64,000 bases of DNA from Symmachiella macrocystis (GTDB lineage: Bacteria > Planctomycetota > Planctomycetia > Planctomycetales > Planctomycetaceae), in the NCBI RefSeq assembly GCF_007860075.1, contig NZ_SJPP01000001.1, positions 744,001-808,000 of the forward strand, in the 5' to 3' direction. Under the pieces are notes generated by a model that worked only from the letters and a program-made list of their open reading frames with translations, was not told the origin of the DNA and did not search any database. Below, piece after piece: positions 17,167 through 26,886 of the stretch. Each line of letters begins with the position of its first letter. The first letter of the stretch is position 1. The translations under genes were made by a program, and so were the position numbers.

Positions 17167-17690
17167 TATCGGCAACCACATTTGACTGGAATCGTGAAAC
17201 GGTCCGGCGATTTTGGGACCCGTCACGAAAACTCCTCTACCATTTGCGTCGTTACCAAGCGCAGACAACGGGTACGCTGCGCTGCAAATTGCTGCGCAAA
17301 TGGCATGCGTTCTTCCACCAAGTTTGGTCGGTGATTTGTGGCGCCGACATTCCACTGAACAGCCAAATCGGAGGGGGGTTGATCATGCCGCACCCCAACG
17401 GAATTGTTATCCATCCCGATGCGGTCATCGGAGCGAATTGCCTGTTCTTTCAACAGGTCACCATCGGAACCGGAGGCAAACAAAAAGGTTGCCCCCGGAT
17501 TGGCGGTCATGTCGACATCGGGGCCGGTGCCAAGGTACTGGGAGGTGTCGTCATCGGGGATCATGCAAAAATCGGCGCGAATGCCGTGGTGCTGTGCGAT
17601 GTACCCAACCACGCCACCGCAGTCGGTATTCCTGCCCGAATTCTCAAATGTGAAGTCGAGGAACAACGCGTCGACGAAAGGTTCGGCTAA
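17163..17690 (+). CDS. Serine acetyltransferase-like hexapeptide acyltransferase
   Basis: A 175-residue left-handed beta-helix protein with hexapeptide repeats such as IGANCLFFQQVTIG and IGDHAKIGANAVV, and a CysE-like region with HPNGIVIHPDAVIG. The N-terminal helical domain of true CysE is shortened. In this operon it more likely O-acetylates the polysaccharide than makes O-acetylserine. The GTG start overlaps the upstream stop. A second gene of this type lies at 26883-27557. Confidence 0.8.
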   Translation: MISATTFDWNRETVRRFWDPSRKLLYHLRRYQAQTTGTLRCKLLRKWHAFFHQVWSVICGADIPLNSQIGGGLIMPHPNGIVIHPDAVIGANCLFFQQVTIGTGGKQKGCPRIGGHVDIGAGAKVLGGVVIGDHAKIGANAVVLCDVPNHATAVGIPARILKCEVEEQRVDERFG

Positions 17691-17757
17691 AGGGTATCCC
17701 CCCCAACGACACGGTAGTCTTCATTAACCCCTGTTGTTTATTGCAGCTAAAAACATC

Positions 17758-19998
17758 ATGACAAATCGAGATCTTTCCACAAACGTCCGACAGTCACAAA
17801 TCGCGACGAATGCGCATAATCCACAAGTCAATTACCCCGCCTACACGGCTGCGGCCCAAACCCCGCAACCGGAGGACCAGCCCTCGCTTTTTCTCACGAT
17901 CTTGCAAAAGCGATGGTGGTTGCTGGGCATCATTTGCCTGCTTGCAGGCGGCCTGAGCTATTTCATAGCGACGGAATTCCGGTCTCTGAACGCCGATGTC
18001 AGCGGGAGTTTAATTTACTCCGGATTGCCGACACCGCCTGGGCCTGTTGTCTATCAGGCCCCCTCGCTGCAAACGTACAAGGAGGTCTTGTTCTCGACGA
18101 GCCGCATGCAGAAAATCGTCGACAAGCATGGGCTGGACATCCCGCCCGATATCTTCGCCAGTCTGTTTGAGATGAAGGTGATCGGTCGCTCCAGCGTTAT
18201 GGAATTAACTCTGGGCTGGCCTGAGGAGGAAGTTGGCGTAGAACTTGTCAACGACACGATGCAAACATTGATCGACGCGGCTGCCGAGCAGCGACAGGCC
18301 ATCCTCACCGAGCATATGAAGCACGTTGAAATCATTCACTTGGGGGCGAAACGCGAAGTTGACGAAGCCGCCGAGGAACTAAGTTTGGCACGTCTGCGCC
18401 ATGATACACTCCTGCACAACAACGGTCTGGCAACCCAAGAATATTCAAACAAGCTCAAATCTGTTTCGAACACGAATTCCACCATTGACTTAAAAAATGT
18501 GGAACTGTTGAGTATCAAACAACAGCTTGCCCAAGCAGAAAAAATTCGGCAAGAAAAAATCAGCGTGTACCAAACGGAGTTATTAAAAAAACGTCAGACA
18601 CAACTTGATCTGGTGATGGAGGAATATGCAAAAACTTCGACTCGGTTTGCCGAGCTAACGAGTCTCAAAATAGAATTGGCGGAGATTGACACCACAGGAA
18701 AAGACTCCTCTCTTGTCGAATGGGAAACTGCCCTCGATGAAATTGGATTGACCACGCTGGGACCAATCAGTCAGATTGCTGGACCGGAGCTGACGCTACT
18801 CAAGACGGAAATTGCGAGCGCGGACAAACGCATCAGCGATTTTCAATTCCGTCTCGACACCGTCAAAAACCACCTACACATGTTGAATGAGCGCCTGGCA
18901 GAATACGACACAGAAGCCACCGACAAGGCGGGGGACGTCGCCATCGCCAGCTCCGAAGTCGTGGCCAAGTTGGAAAAAAAACTGGAGTCGGCCGAAGGGC
19001 GATCGAAACTGATTTCGCTCCAACTGGAAAATATGGATCAGCTGTATAAATGCAAATCGCGCGAGTTCGCGGTGCTGATTCCGGCAAGCGTTGAAACGGC
19101 TATCGTGACATCCAACACTAAAAAGCTGTTCGTGATGTCGTTTTTTGCCTGTTCGATCCTGCTGGTCTGCCCCGTTGTCTTGACCGAATGGTTGCTACAA
19201 CGCGAGACCGCGGTTTCGGCCTTTAGCCGACGCTGGAGCCTGCCGCTGATGACGGATCGAGCTCTGGCCGGCTTCAATTCTCGAACCCGTTCGACTCCCG
19301 ATTGGAAAACCAACGAATCCATCCGCATGGCTGCGCTGCGTATCCAACAGTCACTGCCGGAATCCTCAAGTGTTGTGTTGTTTAGCGGCTTGGGGGATAC
19401 ACCTGCTCCCGCGGGCGTACTGAACAGCCTTTCCGAATGCCTGGCCCATCGCGGCGAACGAATTCTGCTTGTGGACGCAGTCGATCGTCAACACGGCAAA
19501 TTTGACAAGTCAGACTCCGTCAGCGATCTCTCCCACCCCGGCCCCGCTGAACTGCCTGCAGCCAAGACCGCAACAGAAAAAACCGCAGCTGCAGAAACAA
19601 AACAAGCGAATGATGGGTCACTGGCGACAATCGATAACGAACACAAAATGGGGTTGTCGGACATCTTCTCCAACAATGCACCGATCACGGCGGACCTCAT
19701 TCAACATACGGAGAATCCTTGTGTCGACTTGATTGGGAGCGGCGAGGGGGTCTTTCCGGTCGAAGCGATGGCCTCAGCGCGTTTGACGGAATTGCTCAAG
19801 TCGTGCCAAAGCTCCTACAGCATGATCTTCATTGCCGGCCCCCCCATTGCCAGCCGGGCGGACCTACAAATGCTAGCGGCCCGGGCCGATGCCATTGTAT
19901 TGACCGCTGATAAAAGATCCGTCAAAGATCCGGCCAGTCCGGCCGCCATCCGAGACCTCATCGAACTTCAAGCTCCGGTCATCGGAGTCATGGCTTAA
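17758..19998 (+). CDS. Wzz/BY-kinase-like chain-length protein with dead kinase domain
   Basis: A 746-residue protein like polysaccharide co-polymerases: a transmembrane helix (RWWLLGIICLLAGGLSYFIA, about residues 50-70), a long periplasmic coiled-coil region, a second helix around 460 and a cytoplasmic C-terminal domain laid out like a bacterial tyrosine kinase. That domain has lost its catalytic motifs. The P-loop position reads SGLGDTPAPAG (about 543-553) without GK[ST], the Walker B position reads IFIAGPP without Asp (about 691-696), and there is no C-terminal tyrosine cluster; only the A' motif LLVDA (571-575) remains. The ATG at 17758 is preferred to an in-frame TTG at 17734. Likely role: chain length control without kinase activity. 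Confidence 0.8.
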   Translation: MTNRDLSTNVRQSQIATNAHNPQVNYPAYTAAAQTPQPEDQPSLFLTILQKRWWLLGIICLLAGGLSYFIATEFRSLNADVSGSLIYSGLPTPPGPVVYQAPSLQTYKEVLFSTSRMQKIVDKHGLDIPPDIFASLFEMKVIGRSSVMELTLGWPEEEVGVELVNDTMQTLIDAAAEQRQAILTEHMKHVEIIHLGAKREVDEAAEELSLARLRHDTLLHNNGLATQEYSNKLKSVSNTNSTIDLKNVELLSIKQQLAQAEKIRQEKISVYQTELLKKRQTQLDLVMEEYAKTSTRFAELTSLKIELAEIDTTGKDSSLVEWETALDEIGLTTLGPISQIAGPELTLLKTEIASADKRISDFQFRLDTVKNHLHMLNERLAEYDTEATDKAGDVAIASSEVVAKLEKKLESAEGRSKLISLQLENMDQLYKCKSREFAVLIPASVETAIVTSNTKKLFVMSFFACSILLVCPVVLTEWLLQRETAVSAFSRRWSLPLMTDRALAGFNSRTRSTPDWKTNESIRMAALRIQQSLPESSSVVLFSGLGDTPAPAGVLNSLSECLAHRGERILLVDAVDRQHGKFDKSDSVSDLSHPGPAELPAAKTATEKTAAAETKQANDGSLATIDNEHKMGLSDIFSNNAPITADLIQHTENPCVDLIGSGEGVFPVEAMASARLTELLKSCQSSYSMIFIAGPPIASRADLQMLAARADAIVLTADKRSVKDPASPAAIRDLIELQAPVIGVMA

Positions 19999-20108
19999 GC
20001 GCCGACTATTGAACCATTTTTGACAAATCCCGTTCAGCGTGTTCGCACTCAGTTCATTGCTGATGATTCACTTTGCGTTTTTCTTTTTACAGTTCATAGG
20101 AATCGGCC

Positions 20109-21386
20109 GTGCGAATTGGCTATCTGATCAACCAGTATCCCATGCCCAGTCAAACCTTCATCGGTCGTGAGATCCGGGCGTTGGAAGATTTGGGGATGAC
20201 AGTCGATCGCTTTGCGCTGCGGCAGTGGAACGGCACGCTGGTTGATGAACGCGACCGCAACGAACATGCGGTGACGCGCTATGTGATAGGAATCGGCATT
20301 GGGCGGATCCTATTGGCGTTGTTGCTCATGCCGTTTCGCAAACCGTTCGCATTTCTCCGCGCTTTTCGATTGTCACTTCGTGTCGCGCGGCGCAGCGATA
20401 AGTCACTGGCGCTGCACATGATCTATTTGGCCGAGGCGTGTGTTTTGTCGCGTTGGTTGATCGAAAGTAAAATCGAACATCTGCACGTCCACTTCGCAAC
20501 GAATTCCACCGAAGTGGCCATGTTGACCCGCGTACTCGGCGGCCCTCCCTACAGTTTCATGGTGCACGGCCCGGAAGAGTTCGACCGGGCAGCAACACTC
20601 TCGCTGGATGAAAAAACGGCGCGGGCGGCCTTTGTCGCTACGATCTCCAGCTACGCGCGCAGCCAACTTTACCGTTGGATCCGCTTTGAGGATTGGTCGA
20701 AAATCAGAATCGTTCGCTGTGGATTGGACGCCGACTACCTGACCACCGAACCGGACCCGCCGCAGGCCAATCGGCGACTCGTCTGCGTCGGTCGACTGTG
20801 CGAACAAAAAGGACAAGTGCTCCTGGTGGAAGCAGCGGCAAAGGCGCTCCAAGCCAGCGGCCCATTCGAACTGGTGCTCATTGGCGACGGTGATTTGCGC
20901 CTTGCCGTCGAAGAGGCCATCGCTCGCAACCAGTTGGAAGAGGTCGTAAAACTCGCGGGCTGGGCCGATCGCGACGAAGTGAAACAACACATTCTCGATT
21001 CCGCGGGACTTGTGCTGGCCAGCTTTGCCGAAGGGCTGCCTGTCGTGATTATGGAAGCGTTGGCAATGGGTCGCCCCGTGATCACCACCTGGATTGCCGG
21101 GATTCCTGAGTTGGTTGTAGATGGCGAAATGGGTTCGCTGATACCCGCCGGCGATGTTGATGCATTGGCTGCAGCAATTTCTAAATTATTGGCAACACCG
21201 GCAGAAGAATTGTCTCGTCTGGGCGCAAATGGACGTGAGCGGGTTCTGCAGAATCACGACGTTCGCCAAGAAGCGGCGCGCCTTCACCAATTGATCACAT
21301 CCGGCAACGACGATAGCCGGCCGGTCCGCTACGATACCAAACTGCCCCCGGACAAAAAACGGGAGTTGCAACAGGCTCAGTCTTAA
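20109..21386 (+). CDS. Family 4-type glycosyltransferase
   Basis: A 425-residue GT-B enzyme. The start is GTG with AGGAATC upstream; the protein begins RIGYLINQYPMPSQTFIGRE, typical for this group. The C-terminal half has CVGRLCEQKGQ and the complete E-x7-E donor motif EGLPVVIMEALAMG. The 110-bp gap to the upstream gene contains TTGACA but no clear -10 box. Adds a sugar in repeat-unit assembly; specificity unknown. Confidence 0.9.
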   Translation: MRIGYLINQYPMPSQTFIGREIRALEDLGMTVDRFALRQWNGTLVDERDRNEHAVTRYVIGIGIGRILLALLLMPFRKPFAFLRAFRLSLRVARRSDKSLALHMIYLAEACVLSRWLIESKIEHLHVHFATNSTEVAMLTRVLGGPPYSFMVHGPEEFDRAATLSLDEKTARAAFVATISSYARSQLYRWIRFEDWSKIRIVRCGLDADYLTTEPDPPQANRRLVCVGRLCEQKGQVLLVEAAAKALQASGPFELVLIGDGDLRLAVEEAIARNQLEEVVKLAGWADRDEVKQHILDSAGLVLASFAEGLPVVIMEALAMGRPVITTWIAGIPELVVDGEMGSLIPAGDVDALAAAISKLLATPAEELSRLGANGRERVLQNHDVRQEAARLHQLITSGNDDSRPVRYDTKLPPDKKRELQQAQS

Positions 21387-21441
21387 CGTCACTCTCCGAG
21401 CAAGCAGTATACCCACCGCATTTGCCAAGGTTTTTTTGAAT

Positions 21442-22647
21442 ATGTCTATCGTAGCGTTTTCCATCGCGGCACTGGTCGCGATTCCCACCCTGATCTTCAT
21501 CGCACAGTGCTTAGCCGCCATGGGGGCGACGTGGTTCACGACCCAAAAAATGGCGTCCTCCTCCCCCGTCGACGATGCGGAATATACAGCGGCGATCATT
21601 ATCCCGGCCCACAATGAGCAGCAGGTAATCGCTGCGACAATACGTTCGCTGTTGCCGCAAATGGGCGCCAACGGGCGCGTGGTGGCGATTGCCCACAACT
21701 GTGATGACGAAACCGCGCAGGTCGCACGCGACGCCGGAGCTGAGGTGCTGGAACTCAACGAACCTGATCGTCGTGGTAAGGGTTGGGCATTGGCCGCCGG
21801 CCGGGATTTTCTTCGCTCCGATCCCCCCGATGCAATGGTGGTGGTCGATGCGGATACGGCCGTTGAATCGGACTTCTTGAAACCCCTGGTCACTATGGCG
21901 ATGCAGCGAAATAGTCCCGCACAATCCAAGTACGTATTACACGTCGATAGCGACGATGCGGATGCCGCTGATTATGTTTCGTCGCTCGCCTTCACTGTAC
22001 GCAATGCAGTTCGTCCTCTGGGTATGAAGCTGTTAGGGCTGCCCTGCATGCTGACAGGATCGGGATTCGCCCTTCCTTGGAGTTTGGCAGCCGACGCGCC
22101 CCTGGCCGGAGGGCATGCCGGCGAGGACTATAAACTGGGCATCGACCTCACGCTCCAAGGCAACCGCCCCTACTTTTGTCCGGACGCTGTTGTCCGCGGG
22201 CCGCTGCCTAGAACCAAACAAGTCGCCACGGTCCAACGCCGCCGCTGGTCGCATTCGCAATTGACATTCATGCGTAACGAACTTCCACGCCTGCTGGGGG
22301 ATTTCCTGCTCCACGCCCGTTTGGCATCGTTCGGCCTCATCTGCGACCTCGTCGTGCCACCCTTGATTCTGTTGATGCTGCTGCAGTGGCTGGCGATTGC
22401 AGCGACCGGAATTATTTACCTCGCGGGGGGCAGCCATATCCCACTGTTGATCACAGTCGCCACCTGCGGCTCATTCCTAACAGTGCTTTTAGCCGTCGCT
22501 GCCGTGTTCGAAAAGAAACTCTTAAACCGCAAGGTCTTGCTGGCCTTGCCACGTTATTTCTTTCGGTACTTGCCGCAGTACTTGGCCTTCTTCCACAAAG
22601 CCGACACGCAATGGACCAAGACGCCACGCGAAAGCAGCGCCCCTTAA
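21442..22647 (+). CDS. Membrane-bound family 2 glycosyltransferase
   Basis: About 401 residues with an N-terminal helix, a GT-A domain and C-terminal membrane helices. Motifs: IIPAHNEQQVIAATIRSL, VVVDADTAVE (metal site) and QRRRW, which fits the QxxRW motif of processive or membrane GT2 enzymes. It may polymerise a chain or act at the membrane surface. The ATG at 21442 is preferred to the TTG two codons earlier. Last gene of the plus-strand operon; the next gene is convergent. Confidence 0.87.
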   Translation: MSIVAFSIAALVAIPTLIFIAQCLAAMGATWFTTQKMASSSPVDDAEYTAAIIIPAHNEQQVIAATIRSLLPQMGANGRVVAIAHNCDDETAQVARDAGAEVLELNEPDRRGKGWALAAGRDFLRSDPPDAMVVVDADTAVESDFLKPLVTMAMQRNSPAQSKYVLHVDSDDADAADYVSSLAFTVRNAVRPLGMKLLGLPCMLTGSGFALPWSLAADAPLAGGHAGEDYKLGIDLTLQGNRPYFCPDAVVRGPLPRTKQVATVQRRRWSHSQLTFMRNELPRLLGDFLLHARLASFGLICDLVVPPLILLMLLQWLAIAATGIIYLAGGSHIPLLITVATCGSFLTVLLAVAAVFEKKLLNRKVLLALPRYFFRYLPQYLAFFHKADTQWTKTPRESSAP

Positions 22648-22728
22648 ACTCCGGCCGTAGCAGACACCGGGCCACGCAAACTTGCGCTAGCGGGATGCCA
22701 TGCTAAGATATCGAATTGCGAAACAGGC

Positions 22729-23469
22729 TCAAACACCAAACCGCGTTTGGGCGGCGTATTTCCAGTTCCCGAGTGTGTGACGAATGGGCCAGACGTAACG
22801 CTTGATGTTGGACATCATGTTGCGCTGATCGTCGAACTGATAGTCGAATGCGGCCAGGTCCGCTTCATACAACGACCGGACCTGCTCCCGCATGCGGTTG
22901 GTATAAAAATGGGAATAGTGCTGATGCCGCTTACGGCCCTTCTTTAAGTGCGGTACACGGCGATCCACGACAGATAGCTTGGTCTGAATGGTTTCTAAAC
23001 CCGCATCGAGCGACTCAAACCGGCCGATGAAATCGACGGCGACCTGACCATCGATGTGCACGAATTCGCACTGTGGAATCAGATGGTCGCCGCGATAGTC
23101 CGGCCCATCCGGTTCGCCCAGGATGGGAGCGAATCGGCCGCTTCGCTCGATGTATTCCCCAAAGCCGCCAGCCGGTTCAATCTGGGTCTTCATCCAAAAA
23201 TAATCCGAGAATGTGCGGTCGAATGGATTCCGAACAAAGGCGAATTTGTAATAGTCCCGCCATTGGCTTTCCGTCACCAACTCCAGATCCAACATTTGCG
23301 CAGCGGTGGCGTGCTGCAAATGAATTTTTCGCTTGGGGCACCACCCAAATAAATGCTCATAATCCGGCCCGTCATGTTGAGGCCGATTCGGCAACAACAG
23401 TTTCTCGACGCTGCTCCCCGCGCATTTCGGGACATGAACATAGATAGCTTTGTGTTCGTGGCTAATCAT
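22729..23469 (-). CDS. Sulfotransferase family 2 protein
   Basis: A 246-residue protein with the PAPS-binding loop VHVPKCAGSSVEKLLL at the N terminus and FAFVRNPFDRTFSDYFW as the 3'-phosphate motif, as in carbohydrate 2-O-type sulfotransferases. Last gene of the minus-strand operon. Together with the sulfotransferase at 11899 it predicts sulfate groups on the polysaccharide. Confidence 0.85.
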   Translation of the reverse strand: MISHEHKAIYVHVPKCAGSSVEKLLLPNRPQHDGPDYEHLFGWCPKRKIHLQHATAAQMLDLELVTESQWRDYYKFAFVRNPFDRTFSDYFWMKTQIEPAGGFGEYIERSGRFAPILGEPDGPDYRGDHLIPQCEFVHIDGQVAVDFIGRFESLDAGLETIQTKLSVVDRRVPHLKKGRKRHQHYSHFYTNRMREQVRSLYEADLAAFDYQFDDQRNMMSNIKRYVWPIRHTLGNWKYAAQTRFGV

Positions 23470-23539
23470 TGGTCACCGGCCTCTCATCATTTTCTTATTG
23501 CAAAGCGGGCATAACTCTGCGAATCAAAATCAATCCACT

Positions 23540-24649
23540 TTACTTATCCGTACCGTCGCTGGTTATCAGTTGCCGTAAAACATCATTCAATCTGGCTGCT
23601 GACGCTTCACAAGTGAGTCTCTCCAAATAATCCTGCTTGGCCGTTTCCCCCATGGCAGTGCAGTCCGTGCTATCGGCGACGAGTTGATCGAGAGCTAGTA
23701 CCCATTCGTCGACTGAATTGGCCAACATGCCGTTTTCTCCATGGCGAAAAAACAGGGGATGGTCACAGCAATTTGAGGCAACGCACGTCACATAGGCATC
23801 CAGGTAGGCCAGCACTTTTCCAAACGACTTACCCGCACTGAACGGCGAGGATTCCGGCAGCAGCGGCGCGAGGCCGATATGGGCAGTCCCAATCGAACGC
23901 ACAAATTGACCGTATTCGCAAAACCGCAGTTTCTGGCAATCGATGCCGGCCTGCGCAAGCGGCTGCAACCATTCGTCGGAGACGGACTCATTCCGCACAC
24001 CGGCGAACACGAATGTTAGCTGTTCCGGCGACTGCACATGCAACAGCACCTCGCGGACCAATTCGGCTTCGGCCGGATAGGCATGCGGATCCGAACAGGC
24101 CCAGATGATGGTTGGACGTTCGTTTTTAGTAGGGCGTGTTTTGTATTCCGGCGCGGGAGGTTTGGCAGTCCAAATGATGGTGACGTTCGGATTGAATTGA
24201 CGCGCCCAATCCGCCACAAAACGGCTCCCCGCAATCACCGCATCGCAGCCGCGGACCACCGTCTCATACCGCTCGGCCAATTGAGGATCCAGGAAATCTG
24301 CGTCGTCGACATCCAGCACGACTTTCGCCCCCGCATACAGCGAGGGCAGGTTCAGTGCATGTCGCGCCTTTTGCAGGACCACAACATCGGGAGATTCATA
24401 CTTAAAAACACGGCTTCTTTGACATTGTTCTAACTGATGCGGAAACACCGTTGTCCGCCAATTGAAACGGCGGAGGTGCTCGGCCATTGCATAACCCCGC
24501 AACCCCGACGCCATTCCGTTGTTCGGACCGTCCACGCTAAAAATCACCCGCGGCGCATGGTGCGATTGTCGCAGCCGATCGATGTGCACACCGCATTCTC
24601 TGCCGCGGTGACCCAACCAGCGAGTCATACCTTTGATCGATGTCGCCAT
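23540..24649 (-). CDS. GT-B glycosyltransferase
   Basis: A 369-residue protein with the two-domain pattern of GT-B enzymes. The acceptor half has VVLDVDDADFLDPQ, seen in several polysaccharide-cluster transferases. The donor half has PESSPFSAGKSFGKVLAYLDAY, with a SF-x-K loop instead of a clear E-x7-E motif. Separated from the upstream gene by only 9 bp, so co-transcribed. Specificity unknown. Confidence 0.75.
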   Translation of the reverse strand: MATSIKGMTRWLGHRGRECGVHIDRLRQSHHAPRVIFSVDGPNNGMASGLRGYAMAEHLRRFNWRTTVFPHQLEQCQRSRVFKYESPDVVVLQKARHALNLPSLYAGAKVVLDVDDADFLDPQLAERYETVVRGCDAVIAGSRFVADWARQFNPNVTIIWTAKPPAPEYKTRPTKNERPTIIWACSDPHAYPAEAELVREVLLHVQSPEQLTFVFAGVRNESVSDEWLQPLAQAGIDCQKLRFCEYGQFVRSIGTAHIGLAPLLPESSPFSAGKSFGKVLAYLDAYVTCVASNCCDHPLFFRHGENGMLANSVDEWVLALDQLVADSTDCTAMGETAKQDYLERLTCEASAARLNDVLRQLITSDGTDK

Positions 24650-24658
24650 GGCCCGCCG

Positions 24659-25777
24659 TTATGTTTCTAATAGTTTTTGAAGTGTGTCGTTCCAGTGCTC
24701 ATTCCAGTCCGTCTCGACGAATGACTTCCAGCGCTCCCCGGCATTGCCAGCCAATTTTTTCTGCAGGCTACTGTCACGCGTCGATTCGTACTTCACCTTC
24801 AAATCGCTAAAGGACCAATCGATATCGACGTAAGTTTCACCGGGAATATAGATGTCCGGAAACACCTCAAGATGATCCATACTGGGTTTGACCAGCACCG
24901 CTCCGGCGGCGATCGCCTCAAAATCGCGCCAACAGACTTCTCCGTAGCCAAACGGACTCAGGCAAGCCTTGCTGGATGCCAGCTCGCGCATATACGCGTC
25001 CCAATCCAACCGAGCAGCACTGCATACAATCTGCTCGCCCTCCGCAGCACCGGCCGCCAGTTCATTGACCGACTCCACGCAGCGATTGCGCATGTGGTGA
25101 TACCACGTCCGCTCGTTCTTCGAAAAAATCCGACAGTGCAGATCAATCAGCCGGTCCGTATTGGCGGACGCGTCTGACTGCAAAGCTTCCACCAACCGTC
25201 GATCGGTGGCAAAACTCCAGCCGACGGTCAACTTCGACAACTGTTGTTCGGTGAGCACCCCCTGCCGGGGATTCAAAAATTCCGAACCCCACTGCGCCTC
25301 GTACTCCACCAGATTGGTTTCGCACATGCCGCTTAGGTAGCGTGACCGATCCCGTAAGATATTTTTTTTGACGTACAAATCCACGAGGTCGATCAGTCGT
25401 GGTTCGGGAACATTCGCCGGTGCAAACCAATCGAGGTAACAGATTTTTGTCCGCGGCGACTCCTCACGAATGAGGGCGATGAGCGACTCCATCTCGACAA
25501 ACGGTGTGTCCCAATAACTTTGCAGAAACGCAACTTGCGGTTGCGTTTTCCGCCATAACGAGGGCCGGTGTGCATTTTCTCGCAACAGCCACCCCACCCG
25601 CTGGTCCGGCACCCAATCCAACAGCGGATGAACCTGGGATCTGGCAATATCCAACCGCTCGCCACAGACGAGCATCGTACACCGCGTGTACGCACCCTGA
25701 GTTATCCTCACGCGCTCGAAGGAATCTCGAGCGTGTTGGCGGCAACTGCGTAGCATGGTGCCCAAGCGAGGTTTCAA
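24659..25777 (-). CDS. Exostosin-like glycosyltransferase
   Basis: A 372-residue protein whose C-terminal region (SPFGYGEVCWRDFEAIAAGA, then PSMDHLEVFPDIY) matches the donor-site pattern of exostosin-like and related GT-B enzymes. The N-terminal half is not recognised beyond a Rossmann-like pattern. An internal Met at residue 8 is an alternative start. It sits between two glycosyltransferase genes in the minus-strand operon. Confidence 0.7.
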   Translation of the reverse strand: MKPRLGTMLRSCRQHARDSFERVRITQGAYTRCTMLVCGERLDIARSQVHPLLDWVPDQRVGWLLRENAHRPSLWRKTQPQVAFLQSYWDTPFVEMESLIALIREESPRTKICYLDWFAPANVPEPRLIDLVDLYVKKNILRDRSRYLSGMCETNLVEYEAQWGSEFLNPRQGVLTEQQLSKLTVGWSFATDRRLVEALQSDASANTDRLIDLHCRIFSKNERTWYHHMRNRCVESVNELAAGAAEGEQIVCSAARLDWDAYMRELASSKACLSPFGYGEVCWRDFEAIAAGAVLVKPSMDHLEVFPDIYIPGETYVDIDWSFSDLKVKYESTRDSSLQKKLAGNAGERWKSFVETDWNEHWNDTLQKLLET

Positions 25778-25857
25778 GGCAGACGGTTCCTAAAAAACGA
25801 GAGTAAGAATTATTGCATAATCGCGAATCCATGTTTTTCGCAAGGATTCCACGAGAT

Positions 25858-26886
25858 TCAAGCCGATGGACTTTTGACCGCCGACTTATACTCAATGATT
25901 TGAGCTCCCTGACGTGTCAAGCAAGCCCACAACGATTTCAGCGAACCCACCGCTATTGGGAATTTCGCAAGCATCGTGAACCAGCCATACTCCAAGCTTT
26001 GCCGCCAAGGACGCCCCTGGCGATGTGTGCGGACAGTGATGCGGAGAATCTGTAGCAGCCAAACCGCGCCGACACCGGCCACGACAGCCACGGCGCCGAT
26101 GACTCCGAAATAACGGTACGCTGATACGGCGGCAACCACTGCCAACAGGGGAATCAAAATTCCCCACACGAAAGCGCTATAAAGGATTCGCTGAAACACG
26201 CCGGTTTTGAAACGGCGTTCGACATCGAATCCGCCGTAACCGGTGCGCGTCAAACGTTTCCACCACTGGCCAAAATGAAACATGGCGGCATCATGCCTAG
26301 TCATCTCCGTATTGATCCGCCACACTTTCCAACCGGCAGCGCGGATGCGGCTGCACAGTTCCGGTTCTTCACCGGCCGGCACGGTCGGATTGAATCCGCC
26401 GGCGGCTTGGTAGGCGCTGACCCGCACGATTGAGTCTCCGCCAATAGCGGCCACTTGACCCGTTGGCGCGTCCCACTCAAAATCGCACAGCCGGTTATAG
26501 ACGGACGCTTCCGGGAACCGCTCACGCCGTCGTCCGGCGACAATCCCGACCTCCTCATGTTCCTGCAAAAACGTCTCGGCAATGCGCGGCCAGGGTAATT
26601 CAATTTCACAATCCCCGTCGACAAACAACACATATTTTAGACTGGGATACTCTTCTAGCAATTTGTCATATCCCTCGCTCCGCGCACGGGCGGCGGTAAA
26701 GGGAATCGCTAAATCCAGATTGACGACCGTAAAATCAATCGATTGGGCGATTTGTACACTGTCGTCCGATGAGCCCGAATCGACGTAGACGGCATGGAGT
26801 CCGCACGCTTTTACGGACTCCAGACAACGGCGCAGCCGCTCCCCCTCATTGCGTCCGATGACCACAACTCCCAACGTTTCACTCAT
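25858..26886 (-). CDS. Family 2 glycosyltransferase with C-terminal membrane helices
   Basis: A 342-residue protein: GT-A domain with VVVIGRNEGERLRRCLESV, YVDSGSSDDSV and VLFVDGDCEI (metal site), followed by two or three hydrophobic segments from about residue 245. Its start overlaps the stop of the upstream acetyltransferase gene (ATGA on the minus strand). Probably acts on lipid-linked intermediates. Confidence 0.88.
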   Translation of the reverse strand: MSETLGVVVIGRNEGERLRRCLESVKACGLHAVYVDSGSSDDSVQIAQSIDFTVVNLDLAIPFTAARARSEGYDKLLEEYPSLKYVLFVDGDCEIELPWPRIAETFLQEHEEVGIVAGRRRERFPEASVYNRLCDFEWDAPTGQVAAIGGDSIVRVSAYQAAGGFNPTVPAGEEPELCSRIRAAGWKVWRINTEMTRHDAAMFHFGQWWKRLTRTGYGGFDVERRFKTGVFQRILYSAFVWGILIPLLAVVAAVSAYRYFGVIGAVAVVAGVGAVWLLQILRITVRTHRQGRPWRQSLEYGWFTMLAKFPIAVGSLKSLWACLTRQGAQIIEYKSAVKSPSA

